Below, piece by piece: positions 49,661 through 58,815 of a stretch of 64,000 nucleotides of DNA. Below the pieces are notes generated by a model. That model did not search any database, had not been told where the DNA came from, and saw nothing but the letters and a program-made list of their open reading frames with translations. The translations under genes and the position numbers were made by a program. The DNA is taken from assembly GCA_025355105.1 (NCBI GenBank), contig JANYAE010000138.1:1-64000 (forward strand). The letters are read 5' to 3'. The number at the start of each line of letters is the position of its first letter. Position 1 is the first letter of the stretch. This stretch comes from Pseudomonadota bacterium. Its GTDB lineage: Bacteria > Pseudomonadota > Gammaproteobacteria > Steroidobacterales > Steroidobacteraceae.

Positions 49661-51153
49661 CGCGCGCCCCCGGCGAGCTCGCGCGCCACCTCACGGTCGC
49701 TGTAGGCGCGCCGCTCGGTGCCGTAGATCTGGTAGTCCTCGTGGCCCTTGCCGGCGACCAGGATCACGTCGCCCGGGCGCGCCTCGGCCGCGGCGCCGCG
49801 GATCGCGCTCGCGCGATCGCGCTCGATGTGCGCCGGCACGCGACCGCTCAGCGCCGCCGTGATCATCGCGATGATGCGCTCCGGATCCTCGTTGCGCGGG
49901 TTATCGTCGGTGACCACGAGCCGGTCGGCGCCGGCCTCGGCGGCGGCGGCCATCAGCGGCCGCTTGCCGGCGTCGCGGTCTCCGCCGCAGCCGAACACGC
50001 ACCACAGCGTGCCGGGCGTGTGTGCCCGCAGCGCCGCCAGCACCTTGGCGAGCGCATCCGGCGAGTGCGCATAGTCAACGATCAGCGTCGGCCCGCGCGC
50101 ACCGAGCTCGAAGGTCTCCATCCGGCCGGGCGGCGGCCGCGCGCCGCCGAGCCGCTCGACGGCCTCGCCGAGCGGTAGGTCCGCGGCGAGCAGCAGGCCG
50201 AGCACGACCAGCAGGTTCTCGGCGTTGAACGCGCCGAGCAGCGGCGAACGCAGCAGGAACGGGCCGGCGTGCGTCGCGCCCGCGATCTCGAGACCGGTCG
50301 CGTGGCAGTCGACGCGGCTCGCGACGACGAAGCGCCCGCCGGCGGGCACCGCTCCGCGCACCGCGACGCTCGTCAGCTCGGTACCCGGGCCGAGCTGCGC
50401 CGCGAGCTCGCGCCCGAAGGCGTCGCCGACGTTGATGATCGCGTGTTCCACGCCGCGGCTGTGGAACAGCCGGCCCTTGGCCGCGCCGTAGGCCGCCATC
50501 GTGCCGTGGTAGTCGAGATGGTCGCGGGTCAGATTGGTGAACGCCGCCAGCGGCAGGCGCACGCCGGCGACGCGGCCCTGATCGAGCGCGTGCGAGGAGA
50601 CCTCCATCGCGACGTGGCGCGCCCCGGCGTCGACCAGTGCGCGCAGCGAGCGGTGCACACAGACGACATCCATCGTCGTGTGGCTGGTCGCCTCGAGCGC
50701 CGGCGGGCAGCCGGTGCCGAGCGTGCCCATGTAACCGCCGGCGTCGCCGTGGCACACCGCGTAGAGCCAGGCGCAGGTCGTCTTGCCGTTGGTGCCCGTG
50801 ATGCCAGCCACCGCGGCGTCGGCCGACGGCTCGGCGTAGAAGCGATCGGCGACGTCGCCGAGTTCCGGGCGCAGCGCCGGCACCGACACGGCGGTGACGG
50901 CCGGCGGCAGCGGCGGCAGCGCACGGCCCTCGGTCGGATCCCAGATCACGGCGATCGCGCCGCGCGCCACGGCCTCGCCGACGTGGTCGAGGCCGTGCGA
51001 CGAGCGGCCGGCAAGTGCGACGAAGGCGTCGCCGGGCGCGACCGCGCGACTGTCGAGCCGCAAGTCGCGCACCGCGATGCGCGGCGCCGCGACCAGCCCG
51101 GCCAGCAGCCAGGCGAGTTCGACGCCATCAGGCGTGCTGGCGGCGGCGTTCAT
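49657..51153 (-). CDS. murE: UDP-MurNAc-L-Ala-D-Glu--meso-diaminopimelate ligase MurE
   Basis: Adds the third stem residue. 498 residues with ITGTNGKTT (ATP loop) and EVSSHALDQGRV. The motif DDNPRNEDP carries DNPR, the established mark of enzymes using meso-diaminopimelate, not lysine, so the wall is the usual Gram-negative type. VDYAHSPDAL and FGCGGDRDAGKR are also as expected. ATGA overlaps with ftsI and murF. Confidence 0.97.
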   Translation of the reverse strand: MNAAASTPDGVELAWLLAGLVAAPRIAVRDLRLDSRAVAPGDAFVALAGRSSHGLDHVGEAVARGAIAVIWDPTEGRALPPLPPAVTAVSVPALRPELGDVADRFYAEPSADAAVAGITGTNGKTTCAWLYAVCHGDAGGYMGTLGTGCPPALEATSHTTMDVVCVHRSLRALVDAGARHVAMEVSSHALDQGRVAGVRLPLAAFTNLTRDHLDYHGTMAAYGAAKGRLFHSRGVEHAIINVGDAFGRELAAQLGPGTELTSVAVRGAVPAGGRFVVASRVDCHATGLEIAGATHAGPFLLRSPLLGAFNAENLLVVLGLLLAADLPLGEAVERLGGARPPPGRMETFELGARGPTLIVDYAHSPDALAKVLAALRAHTPGTLWCVFGCGGDRDAGKRPLMAAAAEAGADRLVVTDDNPRNEDPERIIAMITAALSGRVPAHIERDRASAIRGAAAEARPGDVILVAGKGHEDYQIYGTERRAYSDREVARELAGGAR

Positions 51154-52877
51154 CGCGTGGCCTGCACGAAGGTCGCGGACGGCACGTGGCTGAGGTCATC
51201 GGGCGGCACCGCGAGCAGCCGCAGCGCGCCGGCCATGACCGCCGAGAACACCGGCGCCGCCACGTCACCGCCGTGGTACTTGCCGCCACTCGGCTCGTCG
51301 ATGACGACGATCGCCGCCAGCCGCGGCGCGGCCGCCGGCACGACGCCGCCGAACACCGCCATGTACTTGTCCGTCGAGTAGCCGCCGCCGGTCGACTTCC
51401 ACGCCGTGCCGGTCTTGCCGGCGATCCGGTAGCCATGCACCGCGGCCCGGGTACCGGTGCCGCTCGTGATCACGGTCTCGAGCAAGTGGATCAGGTCGCG
51501 GCACACCTGCGGGTCGAGCACCGTGTCGCCGGCGACCGGTCCGTCGACGCGGCGGAAGGTGAGCGGGCGGCGGACGCCGAGCGCGCCGAGCGTCGCGTAG
51601 GCCTGCGCGAGCTGCAGCGGCGTGACCGACAGGCCGTAGCCGTGCGCCAGCGTCGCGACGGTCAGCTCGCGCCAGTGCGAGTACGAGCTCAGCAGGCCGG
51701 CCGACTCACCGGGGAAGCCGGTCGCCGACACCTGGCCGAAGCCAAGGCCGGTCAGCGTGTTCCAGATCGCTTCCTTGTCGAGCGCGAGCGCGATGTGCGC
51801 CATGCCGACGTTGGACGACTTGGCGAGGATCGTCGCCAGGTCGGCGACGCCCAGGTTGTGCTCGTCCTCGAACACCTTGACGCCGACCTTGATGAAGCCG
51901 GGATTGGTATCGATGACGCTGCCCGGCTTGAACTTGCCCGAGGCGAGGCCGGTGGCGATGAAGAACGGCTTGATCGACGAGCCCGGTTCGAAGATGTCGG
52001 TCGCGCCGCGATTGCGGTAACGGGACACCTCGAACTGGGTGCGGTCGTTCGGGTTGAACGACGGCTGGTTGACCATCGCGAGGATCTCGCCGGTGCGCAC
52101 GTCGACGACGATCGCCGAGCCGGCGCGCGCCTGGTACTCGCGGATCGCGCTCTTCAGCTCGCGGTAGGCAAGGTACTGGATGCGCAGGTCGATGCTGGTC
52201 GTGAGGTCCTCGCCCGGCCGCGCCGGTCGAACGCTGTCGACCTCCTCGACCGTGCGGCCGAGCCGATCGTGAATCACGCGCTTGATGCCGTCCTCGCCTG
52301 ACAGCTTCTGCTCGTACTCGAGCTCGAGTCCCTCCTGGCCCTGGTCCGCCTCGCCGGTGAAACCGAGCACGTGGCCGGTGACCTCGCCGGCCGGATAGAA
52401 ACGGCGGTACTCGCGCACCAGGTTGACGCCCTGGATCTGCAGCGACTTGACGCGCTCGGCCTCGTCCGGCTGCAGCTGCTTGGCGAGCACGAGGTAGTGC
52501 GACTCGAGGTTCGAGGTGAGTCGCCTCGTCAGCCAGTCGTTGTCGCGATTGAGCGCCCGGGCGAGCTTCGCCAGCTGCTCGGGCGAGGCCGATGCCGTCA
52601 GCTGCTTTGGAATCGTCCAGACGGTATCGACGGGCGTCGAGACCGCGAGCGGCTCGCCGAAGCGATCCAGCACCTGGCCGCGGTGCGCCGGAATGCGAGC
52701 GTCGCGCATGTAGCGTTCGGCGCCTTCCTTCTCGAGGAAATCCTTGTAGAAATACTGCAGGTAGCTCGCACGCCCGATCATCGCGCCAGCGCACAGCACG
52801 ATCGCGCCGAGCACGAACCAGCCGCGCACCCGGAACTGGCGCGCGGCGTTCTGGGCTTCGGTGCGCCGGAGCTTCAT
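51150..52877 (-). CDS. ftsI: Septal transpeptidase FtsI (PBP3)
   Basis: Class B penicillin-binding protein that crosslinks septal peptidoglycan with FtsW. 575 residues: short cytoplasmic end, transmembrane helix (about 20-36), pedestal domain with RGQVLDRFGEPLA, and the transpeptidase domain with active Ser300 in EPGSSIKPF, SSN (AKSSNVGM) and KTGT (AGKTGTAWK). Start ATG 52877 overlaps the ftsL stop as ATGA; a longer frame upstream belongs to other reading. Confidence 0.97.
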   Translation of the reverse strand: MKLRRTEAQNAARQFRVRGWFVLGAIVLCAGAMIGRASYLQYFYKDFLEKEGAERYMRDARIPAHRGQVLDRFGEPLAVSTPVDTVWTIPKQLTASASPEQLAKLARALNRDNDWLTRRLTSNLESHYLVLAKQLQPDEAERVKSLQIQGVNLVREYRRFYPAGEVTGHVLGFTGEADQGQEGLELEYEQKLSGEDGIKRVIHDRLGRTVEEVDSVRPARPGEDLTTSIDLRIQYLAYRELKSAIREYQARAGSAIVVDVRTGEILAMVNQPSFNPNDRTQFEVSRYRNRGATDIFEPGSSIKPFFIATGLASGKFKPGSVIDTNPGFIKVGVKVFEDEHNLGVADLATILAKSSNVGMAHIALALDKEAIWNTLTGLGFGQVSATGFPGESAGLLSSYSHWRELTVATLAHGYGLSVTPLQLAQAYATLGALGVRRPLTFRRVDGPVAGDTVLDPQVCRDLIHLLETVITSGTGTRAAVHGYRIAGKTGTAWKSTGGGYSTDKYMAVFGGVVPAAAPRLAAIVVIDEPSGGKYHGGDVAAPVFSAVMAGALRLLAVPPDDLSHVPSATFVQATR

Positions 52878-53149
52878 GGCTGGACGATCTTCACTTCGGT
52901 CGCGCTCGGAATGGTCATGTGCAGCTGGCGGTTGGCAACCTGTTCGACGAAGCCATGCGCGCTCCAGGCGCTCTGCTCGAGCTGCAGCCGACCCCACTCG
53001 ACATTCAGCCGATCGCGCTCGCCTGACAGCTTCTCGAGCTCGACGAACAGCGTGCGCGACTCGTGCTTGACGTAGACAACGCCGGCCGCCGAGCCGAGCA
53101 CCGCCAGCCACAGCGCGATCACCGCCGCCACCAGCGTGCGGCGGCTCAT
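52874..53149 (-). CDS. ftsL: Cell-division protein FtsL
   Basis: Small bitopic protein forming a complex with FtsB and FtsQ that activates FtsWI. 91 residues: one transmembrane helix (about 5-27) and a periplasmic coiled coil with heptad hydrophobics ([19 protein letters not shown]). Poorly conserved in sequence; called from size, topology and its place between rsmH and ftsI. Confidence 0.9.
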   Translation of the reverse strand: MSRRTLVAAVIALWLAVLGSAAGVVYVKHESRTLFVELEKLSGERDRLNVEWGRLQLEQSAWSAHGFVEQVANRQLHMTIPSATEVKIVQP

Positions 53150-54084
53150 GCGCGCACCTTGCCGGCGACCCGCAGCACGGCACTGCGCGCGCGCGGATTG
53201 CGGGTCAGTTCGTCAGCGGTCGCGTGCTGCGCTTTGCCGATCAGCTCGAACTGCGGCTGCGCGGCGAGCGGCACGTTCGGCAGGCCGCGCCAGACGGGGT
53301 CGCCGAGCGCATGCGCGCGCATGAAACGCTTGACGCGCCGGTCCTCGAGCGAATGGAAGCTGATCACCGCCAGGCGGCCGCCGGTCCGCAGCACCGCGAG
53401 CGCAGCCTCGAGGCCGCGCTCGAGCAGCGCGAGTTCGCGATTGACGTGGATGCGCAGCGCCTGGAAGGTGCGCGTCGCCGGATGCTTGCCGGGCTCGCGC
53501 AGCCGCGCCGGGATCGCAGCGCTCACGAGGTCGGCGAGCGCGCCGGTCGTGGCGAGCGGCCCAGTCGCGCGCGCGGCGACGATCGAGCGGGCGATGCGCC
53601 GTGCGAAGCGCTCCTCACCGTGGGCGGCGATCACCGCGGCGATCTCCGTCTCGGCGGCGCCGGCGAGAAACTCCGCGGCGCTCGGGCTGCTGCCCGGGTC
53701 CATGCGCATGTCGAGCGGGCCGTCGCGCAGAAAGCTGAAGCCGCGGGTGGGGTCGTCGAGCTGCGGCGAGGAGACGCCGAGGTCGAGCAACACGCCGTCG
53801 GCGACGGCGGCGCCGACCAGCTCGACGAGTCGGTCGAAGGTGGCCTGGTGGATCTGAACGCGCGGGTCACCGCCAAATTCCTGCCTCGCGTGCTCAGTGG
53901 CCTCAGGATCCCGATCGACGACAACGAGCCTTCCCCCCGAACCCAGCCGCGTCAGTACGGCGCGCGCATGGCCGCCGCGCCCGTACGTGGCGTCGACGTA
54001 CGTTCCGTCCGGCCGGACGGCGAGCCCGGCCAGCGTTTCCTCGAGCAGCACCGGCGAGTGGGCCGGCTCTGCGTTCACCGCCAT
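53146..54084 (-). CDS. rsmH: 16S rRNA m4C1402 methyltransferase RsmH (MraW)
   Basis: Methylates N4 of C1402 in 16S rRNA with SAM. 312 residues: [13 protein letters not shown] loop [25 protein letters not shown] and the end motif [17 protein letters not shown] start at ATG 54084 ([14 protein letters not shown]), two bases after the mraZ stop. rsmI, which methylates the ribose of the same nucleotide, is only about 1.2 kb away, on the far side of rnpB. Confidence 0.96.
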   Translation of the reverse strand: MAVNAEPAHSPVLLEETLAGLAVRPDGTYVDATYGRGGHARAVLTRLGSGGRLVVVDRDPEATEHARQEFGGDPRVQIHQATFDRLVELVGAAVADGVLLDLGVSSPQLDDPTRGFSFLRDGPLDMRMDPGSSPSAAEFLAGAAETEIAAVIAAHGEERFARRIARSIVAARATGPLATTGALADLVSAAIPARLREPGKHPATRTFQALRIHVNRELALLERGLEAALAVLRTGGRLAVISFHSLEDRRVKRFMRAHALGDPVWRGLPNVPLAAQPQFELIGKAQHATADELTRNPRARSAVLRVAGKVRA

Positions 54085-54086
54085 CG

Positions 54087-54539
54087 CTACAGCGTCAGCG
54101 ACTCGAGGTCGCCCTTCAGGTCGACGGGCAGTTCCTCGTCCTTCAGCCACTCATCGCGCCGCTCGTTCCAGCGGGCCTCGTCCCACAATTCGAAGCGGTT
54201 GCCCTGGCCGAGCAGCACCGCCGCACGGGTGAGGCCGGCGAAGTTGCGCAGTTCCGACGGCAGCAGCACGCGGCCGTGGCCGTCGAGCTCGAGGTCGGTC
54301 GCGTAGCCCACCATCAGGCGCTGCAAGCGCCGGGCCTGGGGGTTGAGGGTGGGCAAGCGCATGAGCTTGCGTTCGATCTCTTCCCAGTCAGGTACCGGGT
54401 AGAGGAGCAGGCACTGGTCCCGGTCGATCGTGACCACCAGACGCCCATTGGACCGCTCGACCAGACGGTCGCGGTAACGGGTCGGCATGACCATCCGGCC
54501 CTTGGCATCAAGCGTGACTGAATTGGCGCCCCGGAACAC
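54087..54539 (-). CDS. mraZ: Transcriptional regulator MraZ
   Basis: AbrB-like ring-forming DNA-binding protein that represses its own division/cell-wall operon. I start at GTG 54539, giving 150 residues (E. coli 152) and the family start [22 protein letters not shown]; the second swapped-hairpin repeat is [19 protein letters not shown]. An upstream ATG (in AGGAATG) would add eight residues and lies in the operator. Three MraZ boxes precede the gene at 54582-54558. Confidence 0.94.
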   Translation of the reverse strand: MFRGANSVTLDAKGRMVMPTRYRDRLVERSNGRLVVTIDRDQCLLLYPVPDWEEIERKLMRLPTLNPQARRLQRLMVGYATDLELDGHGRVLLPSELRNFAGLTRAAVLLGQGNRFELWDEARWNERRDEWLKDEELPVDLKGDLESLTL

Positions 54540-54557
54540 GTTCTGGATGGGACTAGG

Positions 54558-54582
54558 CCCCATTCCTCCCCACTTTTTCCCA
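54558..54582 (-). promoter_or_regulatory. MraZ operator: three TGGGN boxes with 5-base spacers
   Basis: On the minus strand TGGGA-AAAAG-TGGGG-AGGAA-TGGGG. This exactly matches the known MraZ target of TGGGN repeats spaced by five bases. It starts a few bases after the predicted transcription start, so a bound MraZ ring would block the division operon. Confidence 0.9.
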
Positions 54583-54591
54583 CCGGCGGCC

Positions 54592-54620
54592 ACTATAGGG
54601 GCAAGCCCGGATGAGGTCAA
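54592..54620 (-). promoter_or_regulatory. Sigma-70 promoter of the division/cell-wall operon (Pmra)
   Basis: Minus-strand TTGACC (54620-54615), 17 bases, TATAGT (54597-54592): five of six matches in each box. Expected start about 54585, directly before the MraZ boxes. Confidence 0.85.
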
Positions 54621-54800
54621 CGCTCCGGACGTCGATTTTTCCTGCGACGACAATCACTTACCGGACACAGCTGTGCCGGCGATCAGGATATGAAAGGTGC
54701 GAAAATCAGCGGCTTACGAGGGGATCTTGTAGCGTTATGTCAGAACGCAGCAAGAATCGGGCCAGGATGCAGTTCTGGGAACTGAGACCGGCGTCACACA

Positions 54801-54825
54801 GCGCCGTGCGGGATCCGCACGGCGC
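54801..54825 (-). terminator. Hairpin behind rnpB, possible terminator
   Basis: An 11-base perfect inverted repeat (GCGCCGTGCGG with CCGCACGGCGC, 3-base loop) begins 13 bases after the mature rnpB 3' end. It lacks a T run, so it may be a terminator stem or a 3' processing signal. The remaining bases to the mra promoter (54621-54800) show nothing I can name. Confidence 0.4.
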
Positions 54826-54837
54826 CGGGAAAGAGGT

Positions 54838-55218
54838 GGGAGTCGGCCGGTAAGCCGGGTTCTGTCTTGGGCAACCATTCCTCTGGGATGCACGTCGCCG
54901 TGCACCTCAAGCGACCTACCCGGGAACACGCGCGGGCCGCGCGCTGCCGGTCGGAGCAAGCTCCGGCCAACCTGTTCCCCTATTTGGTCTTGCTCCGGGC
55001 GGGGTTTGCCATGCCGTGCCTGTTACCAGGCCCGCGGTGCGCTCTTACCGCACCGTTTCACCCTTGCCAGCCTCAGGCGAACCTGTGGCTTCGGCGGTTT
55101 ACTTTCTGTTGCACTTTCCGTGGGCTCGCGCCCCCCAGGCGTTACCTGGCGCCCTACCCTATGGAGCCCGGACTTTCCTCCCGCAGCCGAGCCACGAGCG
55201 GTTGCCTGGCCGACTCCC
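54838..55218 (-). ncRNA. rnpB: RNase P RNA (type A)
   Basis: Catalytic RNA that cuts 5' leaders from pre-tRNAs. About 381 bases, ends set by the P1 helix: GGGAGTCGGCC (55218-55208) pairs with GGCCGACTCCC (54848-54838). Conserved blocks occur in order on the minus strand: GAGGAAAGTCCGGGCTCC (55180-55163), ACAGAAAGTAAACCGCC, GGTGCGGTAAGAGCGCACCG, GAGCAAGACCAAATAGGGG, ACCCGGGTAGG and ACAGAACCCGGCTTA. It sits between mraZ and rsmI, as in Pseudomonas. Open frames across it in other directions are not genes. Confidence 0.97.
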
Positions 55219-55224
55219 ACCCGC

Positions 55225-55253
55225 ACGATAGGGCCCGGGGGCCCGAAGCTCAA
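55225..55253 (-). promoter_or_regulatory. Sigma-70 promoter of rnpB
   Basis: Minus-strand TTGAGC (55253-55248), 17 bases, TATCGT (55230-55225). The expected start at about 55218 is exactly the RNA's predicted 5' end. Confidence 0.75.
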
Positions 55254-55265
55254 GAGCACCGTGCC

Positions 55266-56126
55266 TCAGCCTGGCGTGCCGCGCTTGAGCGCCAGGGCTC
55301 GCTCGTAGACGCGATTGCGGCGCGCGCCGCTGAACTCCACGGCCAGGTCCACCGCCTGCGACAGCGGCAGCGCGGCGAGCAGCGCGGCGAGCAGCCGGTC
55401 GAGGCGCTGCAGCTCGGCGGAATCGGACACCGCGTCGGGCACGGCGCCGGCGACGATCAGTACGGCCTCGCCGCGCGCGATGTTCGGGTCGGCCGCGGCG
55501 CGCGCGACGAGCTCGGCCAGCGTGCCGCGGTAGACGGTCTCGTGCAGCTTGGTCAGTTCGCGGCCGAGCACCGCCGGGCGCTCGCCGCCGAAGGCCGCCG
55601 CGAGGTCGGCCAGCGTCTCGGCAACGCGGTGCGGCGCCTCGTAGAACACGAGCGTGCGCGGCTCGGTGGCAAGCGTCGCGAGCTGCGCGCGCCGGGCCGC
55701 GGCGCGCGGTGGCAAGAAGCCCTCGAACACGAAGCGGTCGGTCGGCAGCCCGGCCACCGACAGCGCGGCGACCGCCGCGCAGGCGCCCGGGATGGGCACG
55801 ACCGTGACGCCTGCCGCGGCGGCGGCGGCCACCAGACGGTAGCCAGGATCGCTGATCAGCGGCGTGCCGGCGTCGGAGACCAGCGCGATACGTGCGCCGG
55901 CCAGCAGGCGCGCGGTGAGTTCCGCGGCGCGGCCTGCCTCGTTGTGCTCGTGCAGCGCGTACAGCGGCGTGCGGATGCCGAGCTGCGCCAGCAGCTGGCC
56001 GGTGTGGCGGGTATCCTCGGCCGCGATCAGGTCGACGCCGGCGAGCGTGTCGCGAGCGCGATCGGTGAGATCGCCGCGATTGCCGATGGGCGTGGCGACG
56101 ATGAAGAGGGTGCCGGGCGCTGACAC
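55266..56126 (-). CDS. rsmI: 16S rRNA ribose-2'-O-C1402 methyltransferase RsmI
   Basis: Tetrapyrrole-methylase-fold enzyme that methylates the ribose of C1402 in 16S rRNA. 286 residues from GTG 56126, matching the family start (LFIVATPIGNRGDLTDRA), then AAEDTRHTG, SDAGTPLISDPGYRLV and EGFLPPRA. No clear Shine-Dalgarno is seen, and the GTG lies inside TATAGTGTC, whose complement TATACT (56127-56132) could be the -10 of divergent lpoA. Confidence 0.94.
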   Translation of the reverse strand: MSAPGTLFIVATPIGNRGDLTDRARDTLAGVDLIAAEDTRHTGQLLAQLGIRTPLYALHEHNEAGRAAELTARLLAGARIALVSDAGTPLISDPGYRLVAAAAAAGVTVVPIPGACAAVAALSVAGLPTDRFVFEGFLPPRAAARRAQLATLATEPRTLVFYEAPHRVAETLADLAAAFGGERPAVLGRELTKLHETVYRGTLAELVARAAADPNIARGEAVLIVAGAVPDAVSDSAELQRLDRLLAALLAALPLSQAVDLAVEFSGARRNRVYERALALKRGTPG

Positions 56127-56187
56127 TATACTGGGCAGTCGGCACGCGGAAATCGCGCGACGGCATCCTGCACGGAGAGCACGAGGC

Positions 56188-58086
56188 ATGCAACGTCCGA
56201 TGAGCGACACCCTGCCTGGCGGCCGGCGCGGCACGTGCCTCGCGGCGCTGCTGGTGGTGGCGGCAGCGCTCGGCGCGTGCGCCGGCCCGGAGGCCGTGCG
56301 ACCGAGCGCCGAGCGCGCGCCGACGGCCGAGCGCGCCGAACGGCTCGCGCGCGGCGGCGATCACGCCGGTAGCGCCCGCCAGTGGGAGCAGCTCGCGTCG
56401 GCGTCGACCGCCGACGCGCAGTCGAACGCGCTGTCGCAGGCCGCCCGCGAATGGCTGCGCGTGCCGAGCATCGCCGACGCCACGCGCGTCGCCGCCGCGC
56501 TCGGTGCCGTCGCCGGGATCGAGCCGCGTTCGCCGGCCGGCACCACGCGCGCGCTCGCGACCGCGGAGGTGACGCTGGCGGCCGGCCAGGCCGATCGCGC
56601 GCTCGCCGCTCTGCGCGCGCTCGGTGACCAGCCGCCGGCAGGCAGCGAAGCGGAGGTGATGGCGCTGCGCGGTCGCGCCTACCTCGCCGCCGGCCGGGCA
56701 CTGGAGGGCGTGCGCGCGCTCAGCGCCCGCGAGCGCGCCCTGCCGGCGAGCCAGGCGGCCGACAACCAGCGCCTGCTGTGGGAATCGCTGCGCGCCGCCG
56801 CGGCCCGCGGCGCGAACCTCAGCGTGCCGCGCGGCACCGATGTCATCAGTGCCGGCTGGCTCGAGCTCGCGCGGGTGGCCACCCAGGGTCGACGCAACCC
56901 CTACGCGCAACGCACACAACTCGCCGAGTGGCACAGCCGCTATCCTCAGCACCCAGCCAACGGACCGATCGTCGACGCCATGCAGACCGAAGTGATGCCT
57001 CAGCTGCGCTTCCCGGCGCAGGTGGCGCTGCTGTTGCCGCTCAGCGGCAGACTCGGCGACGCCGGCGAATCACTGCGCGACGGCTTCCTCGCGGCCTACT
57101 ACCAGCAGGACGCCGCGAGCCGGCCGCTCGTCAAGCTCTACGACACGGCGACCGACGCCGCCGGCGCCTACCGCCGCGCAGTGGCCGACGGTGCCGGCTT
57201 CATCGTCGGGCCGCTCGGCAAGGAGAACGCGTCCGCCGTCAAGGCCATCGCCGACGGCAGCGTACCGACGCTGGTGCTCAACTTCCTGCCGGACGGTGAG
57301 ACCACGCCGGCGCGCTTTTACCAGTACGCACTCGCACCTGAGGACGAGGCGCGCCAGGTGGCCGAGCGGCTGCTCGCCGAGGGCCGGCGCACCGGGGTCG
57401 CGCTGCTGCCGGCCGGCGAATGGGGCGCGCGCGTGCTGGCGGCCTTTGAGGCGACTTTCACGGCCGGCGGCGGGACGCTGGTCACGACACGCACCTTCGC
57501 ACCCAGCACCACCGACTTTTCCGAGCCGCTGGTGCAGATTCTCGGCTTCGAGGACAGCCAGCGCCGCGAGCGCGCACTCGCCGCCGTCATCGGCACGCCG
57601 CTGCAGTTCACGCCACGGCGGCGCGACGACCTGCAGTTCGTGTTCTTCGGCGGGCAGCCGGTGCAGGGGCGGCTGGTGCGCCCGCAGCTCAAGTTCCACT
57701 ATGCCGGCGACCTGCCGCTGTATTCGACCTCGGACGTATTCGAGCCGAACGCGGCCGCCAACCAGGATCTCGAGGGCATCATCTTTGTCGACGTGCCGTG
57801 GATGATCGCCGACGATCCGGCGATCGCCGAGCTGCGCGGCGCCGTCGGCCAGCTCTGGCCGGCAAACGCGCGGCGCCGCAGCCGGCTGTTCGCGATGGGC
57901 TTCGACGCCTGGCGGCTGATCGGCGAGCTGGCGACGGCGCAGGGACCGCTCACCGAGCCGGTCGCAGGAATGACCGGGCGCCTGACCGTGGACGCCGCCG
58001 GCCGCGTGCACCGCGGCCTCGACTGGGCAGTGATCGGCAGCGACGGCCAGTCCCGTCCGCTGCCGCCGCCGAACCCGGAGCTCTAG
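56188..58086 (+). CDS. lpoA: Outer-membrane lipoprotein LpoA, activator of PBP1a
   Basis: Outer-membrane lipoprotein that reaches through the periplasm to stimulate the peptidoglycan synthase PBP1a. 632 residues: signal with lipobox LGAC (about 28-31), a helical TPR-like N-terminal domain, and a C-terminal periplasmic-binding-protein fold starting VALLLPLSGRLGDAGESLRDGF. The length is close to the E. coli protein. ATG 56188 is preferred over 56200. It is divergent from rsmI, the usual arrangement. The genes that normally follow (yraN, diaA) are absent; a DUF938 gene converges instead. Confidence 0.92.
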   Translation: MQRPMSDTLPGGRRGTCLAALLVVAAALGACAGPEAVRPSAERAPTAERAERLARGGDHAGSARQWEQLASASTADAQSNALSQAAREWLRVPSIADATRVAAALGAVAGIEPRSPAGTTRALATAEVTLAAGQADRALAALRALGDQPPAGSEAEVMALRGRAYLAAGRALEGVRALSARERALPASQAADNQRLLWESLRAAAARGANLSVPRGTDVISAGWLELARVATQGRRNPYAQRTQLAEWHSRYPQHPANGPIVDAMQTEVMPQLRFPAQVALLLPLSGRLGDAGESLRDGFLAAYYQQDAASRPLVKLYDTATDAAGAYRRAVADGAGFIVGPLGKENASAVKAIADGSVPTLVLNFLPDGETTPARFYQYALAPEDEARQVAERLLAEGRRTGVALLPAGEWGARVLAAFEATFTAGGGTLVTTRTFAPSTTDFSEPLVQILGFEDSQRRERALAAVIGTPLQFTPRRRDDLQFVFFGGQPVQGRLVRPQLKFHYAGDLPLYSTSDVFEPNAAANQDLEGIIFVDVPWMIADDPAIAELRGAVGQLWPANARRRSRLFAMGFDAWRLIGELATAQGPLTEPVAGMTGRLTVDAAGRVHRGLDWAVIGSDGQSRPLPPPNPEL

Positions 58087-58123
58087 CGCGCCCCGGCGGG
58101 CCGACTCGAGAGGCGTCGCGACC

Positions 58124-58765
58124 TCAGACCCGCGGCACCGCCACGCCAGCGGGCGCGGCCCGGCCGAAGACGACGCAGAGGTTGTTGGCCGGCATCGGCA
58201 CGACGGCGGTGCAGGCGAAGCCGCAGGCCGCGGCCTCGCCGCTGACGGCCTCGAGCTCGCGAACTCCCCACGCCGGATTCTCGGCACGCAGCGACGCGTC
58301 GAAAGCGGCGTTCGATGCCGCGGTGTGCTGCCCGTCGCGCCTGAAGGGACCATAGAGCAGCAGCAGCCGGGGGCCGGCAGGATCGAGCGCACGGCGCGCG
58401 CCTTCGAGCAGCGCCGTGGTCGCGGACGCCGGCGCGATGTGGATCATGTTGATGCAGACGATCGCGGTCACCGGTGCGGCGAGCGGCCACGGTTCATCGT
58501 GGACATCGAGCGCGAACGGTGCGCGGACGTTGGTGAGCGGCGTGGCCGCGAGTCGCGCGGCGATGGTGACCAGCCGCTCCGGATTGGGGTCGGACGGCTG
58601 CCAGCTCAGCAGCGGCAGCGCGGCGGCGAAATGCACCACGTGCTGGCCGGTGCCGGAGGCGATCTCGAGGACCGCGCCGTGCGGCGGCAGCAGGCCGCGC
58701 AGCACGTCGAGGATCGGCCCCTTGTTGCGCTCCGCGGCCGCGGAACAGGGCAGGTGGTCAGGCAT
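58124..58765 (-). CDS. DUF938 SAM-dependent methyltransferase-like protein
   Basis: A 213-residue class I methyltransferase fold of the DUF938 family. It opens with SAAAERNKGPILDVLRG, has the SAM loop LEIASGTGQHVVHFA, WQPSDPNPE in the second strand and NMIHIAPASATTALL where the family has its invariant histidine. Substrate unknown for the family. Start ATG 58765; a TTG six codons upstream is possible. It is on the strand of sspB but 50 bases downstream of it, and converges on lpoA. Confidence 0.85.
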   Translation of the reverse strand: MPDHLPCSAAAERNKGPILDVLRGLLPPHGAVLEIASGTGQHVVHFAAALPLLSWQPSDPNPERLVTIAARLAATPLTNVRAPFALDVHDEPWPLAAPVTAIVCINMIHIAPASATTALLEGARRALDPAGPRLLLLYGPFRRDGQHTAASNAAFDASLRAENPAWGVRELEAVSGEAAACGFACTAVVPMPANNLCVVFGRAAPAGVAVPRV

Positions 58766-58815
58766 GCGCGCAGGGTAGCGCAATCGGAGCCGGCGTCGGC
58801 TCCGGCCGCCGGCCG

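Noticed and set aside
54867-56123. A 418-codon plus-strand frame across rnpB and rsmI
   Set aside because: It is antisense to RNase P RNA and to rsmI; no ribosome site and no recognisable domain.
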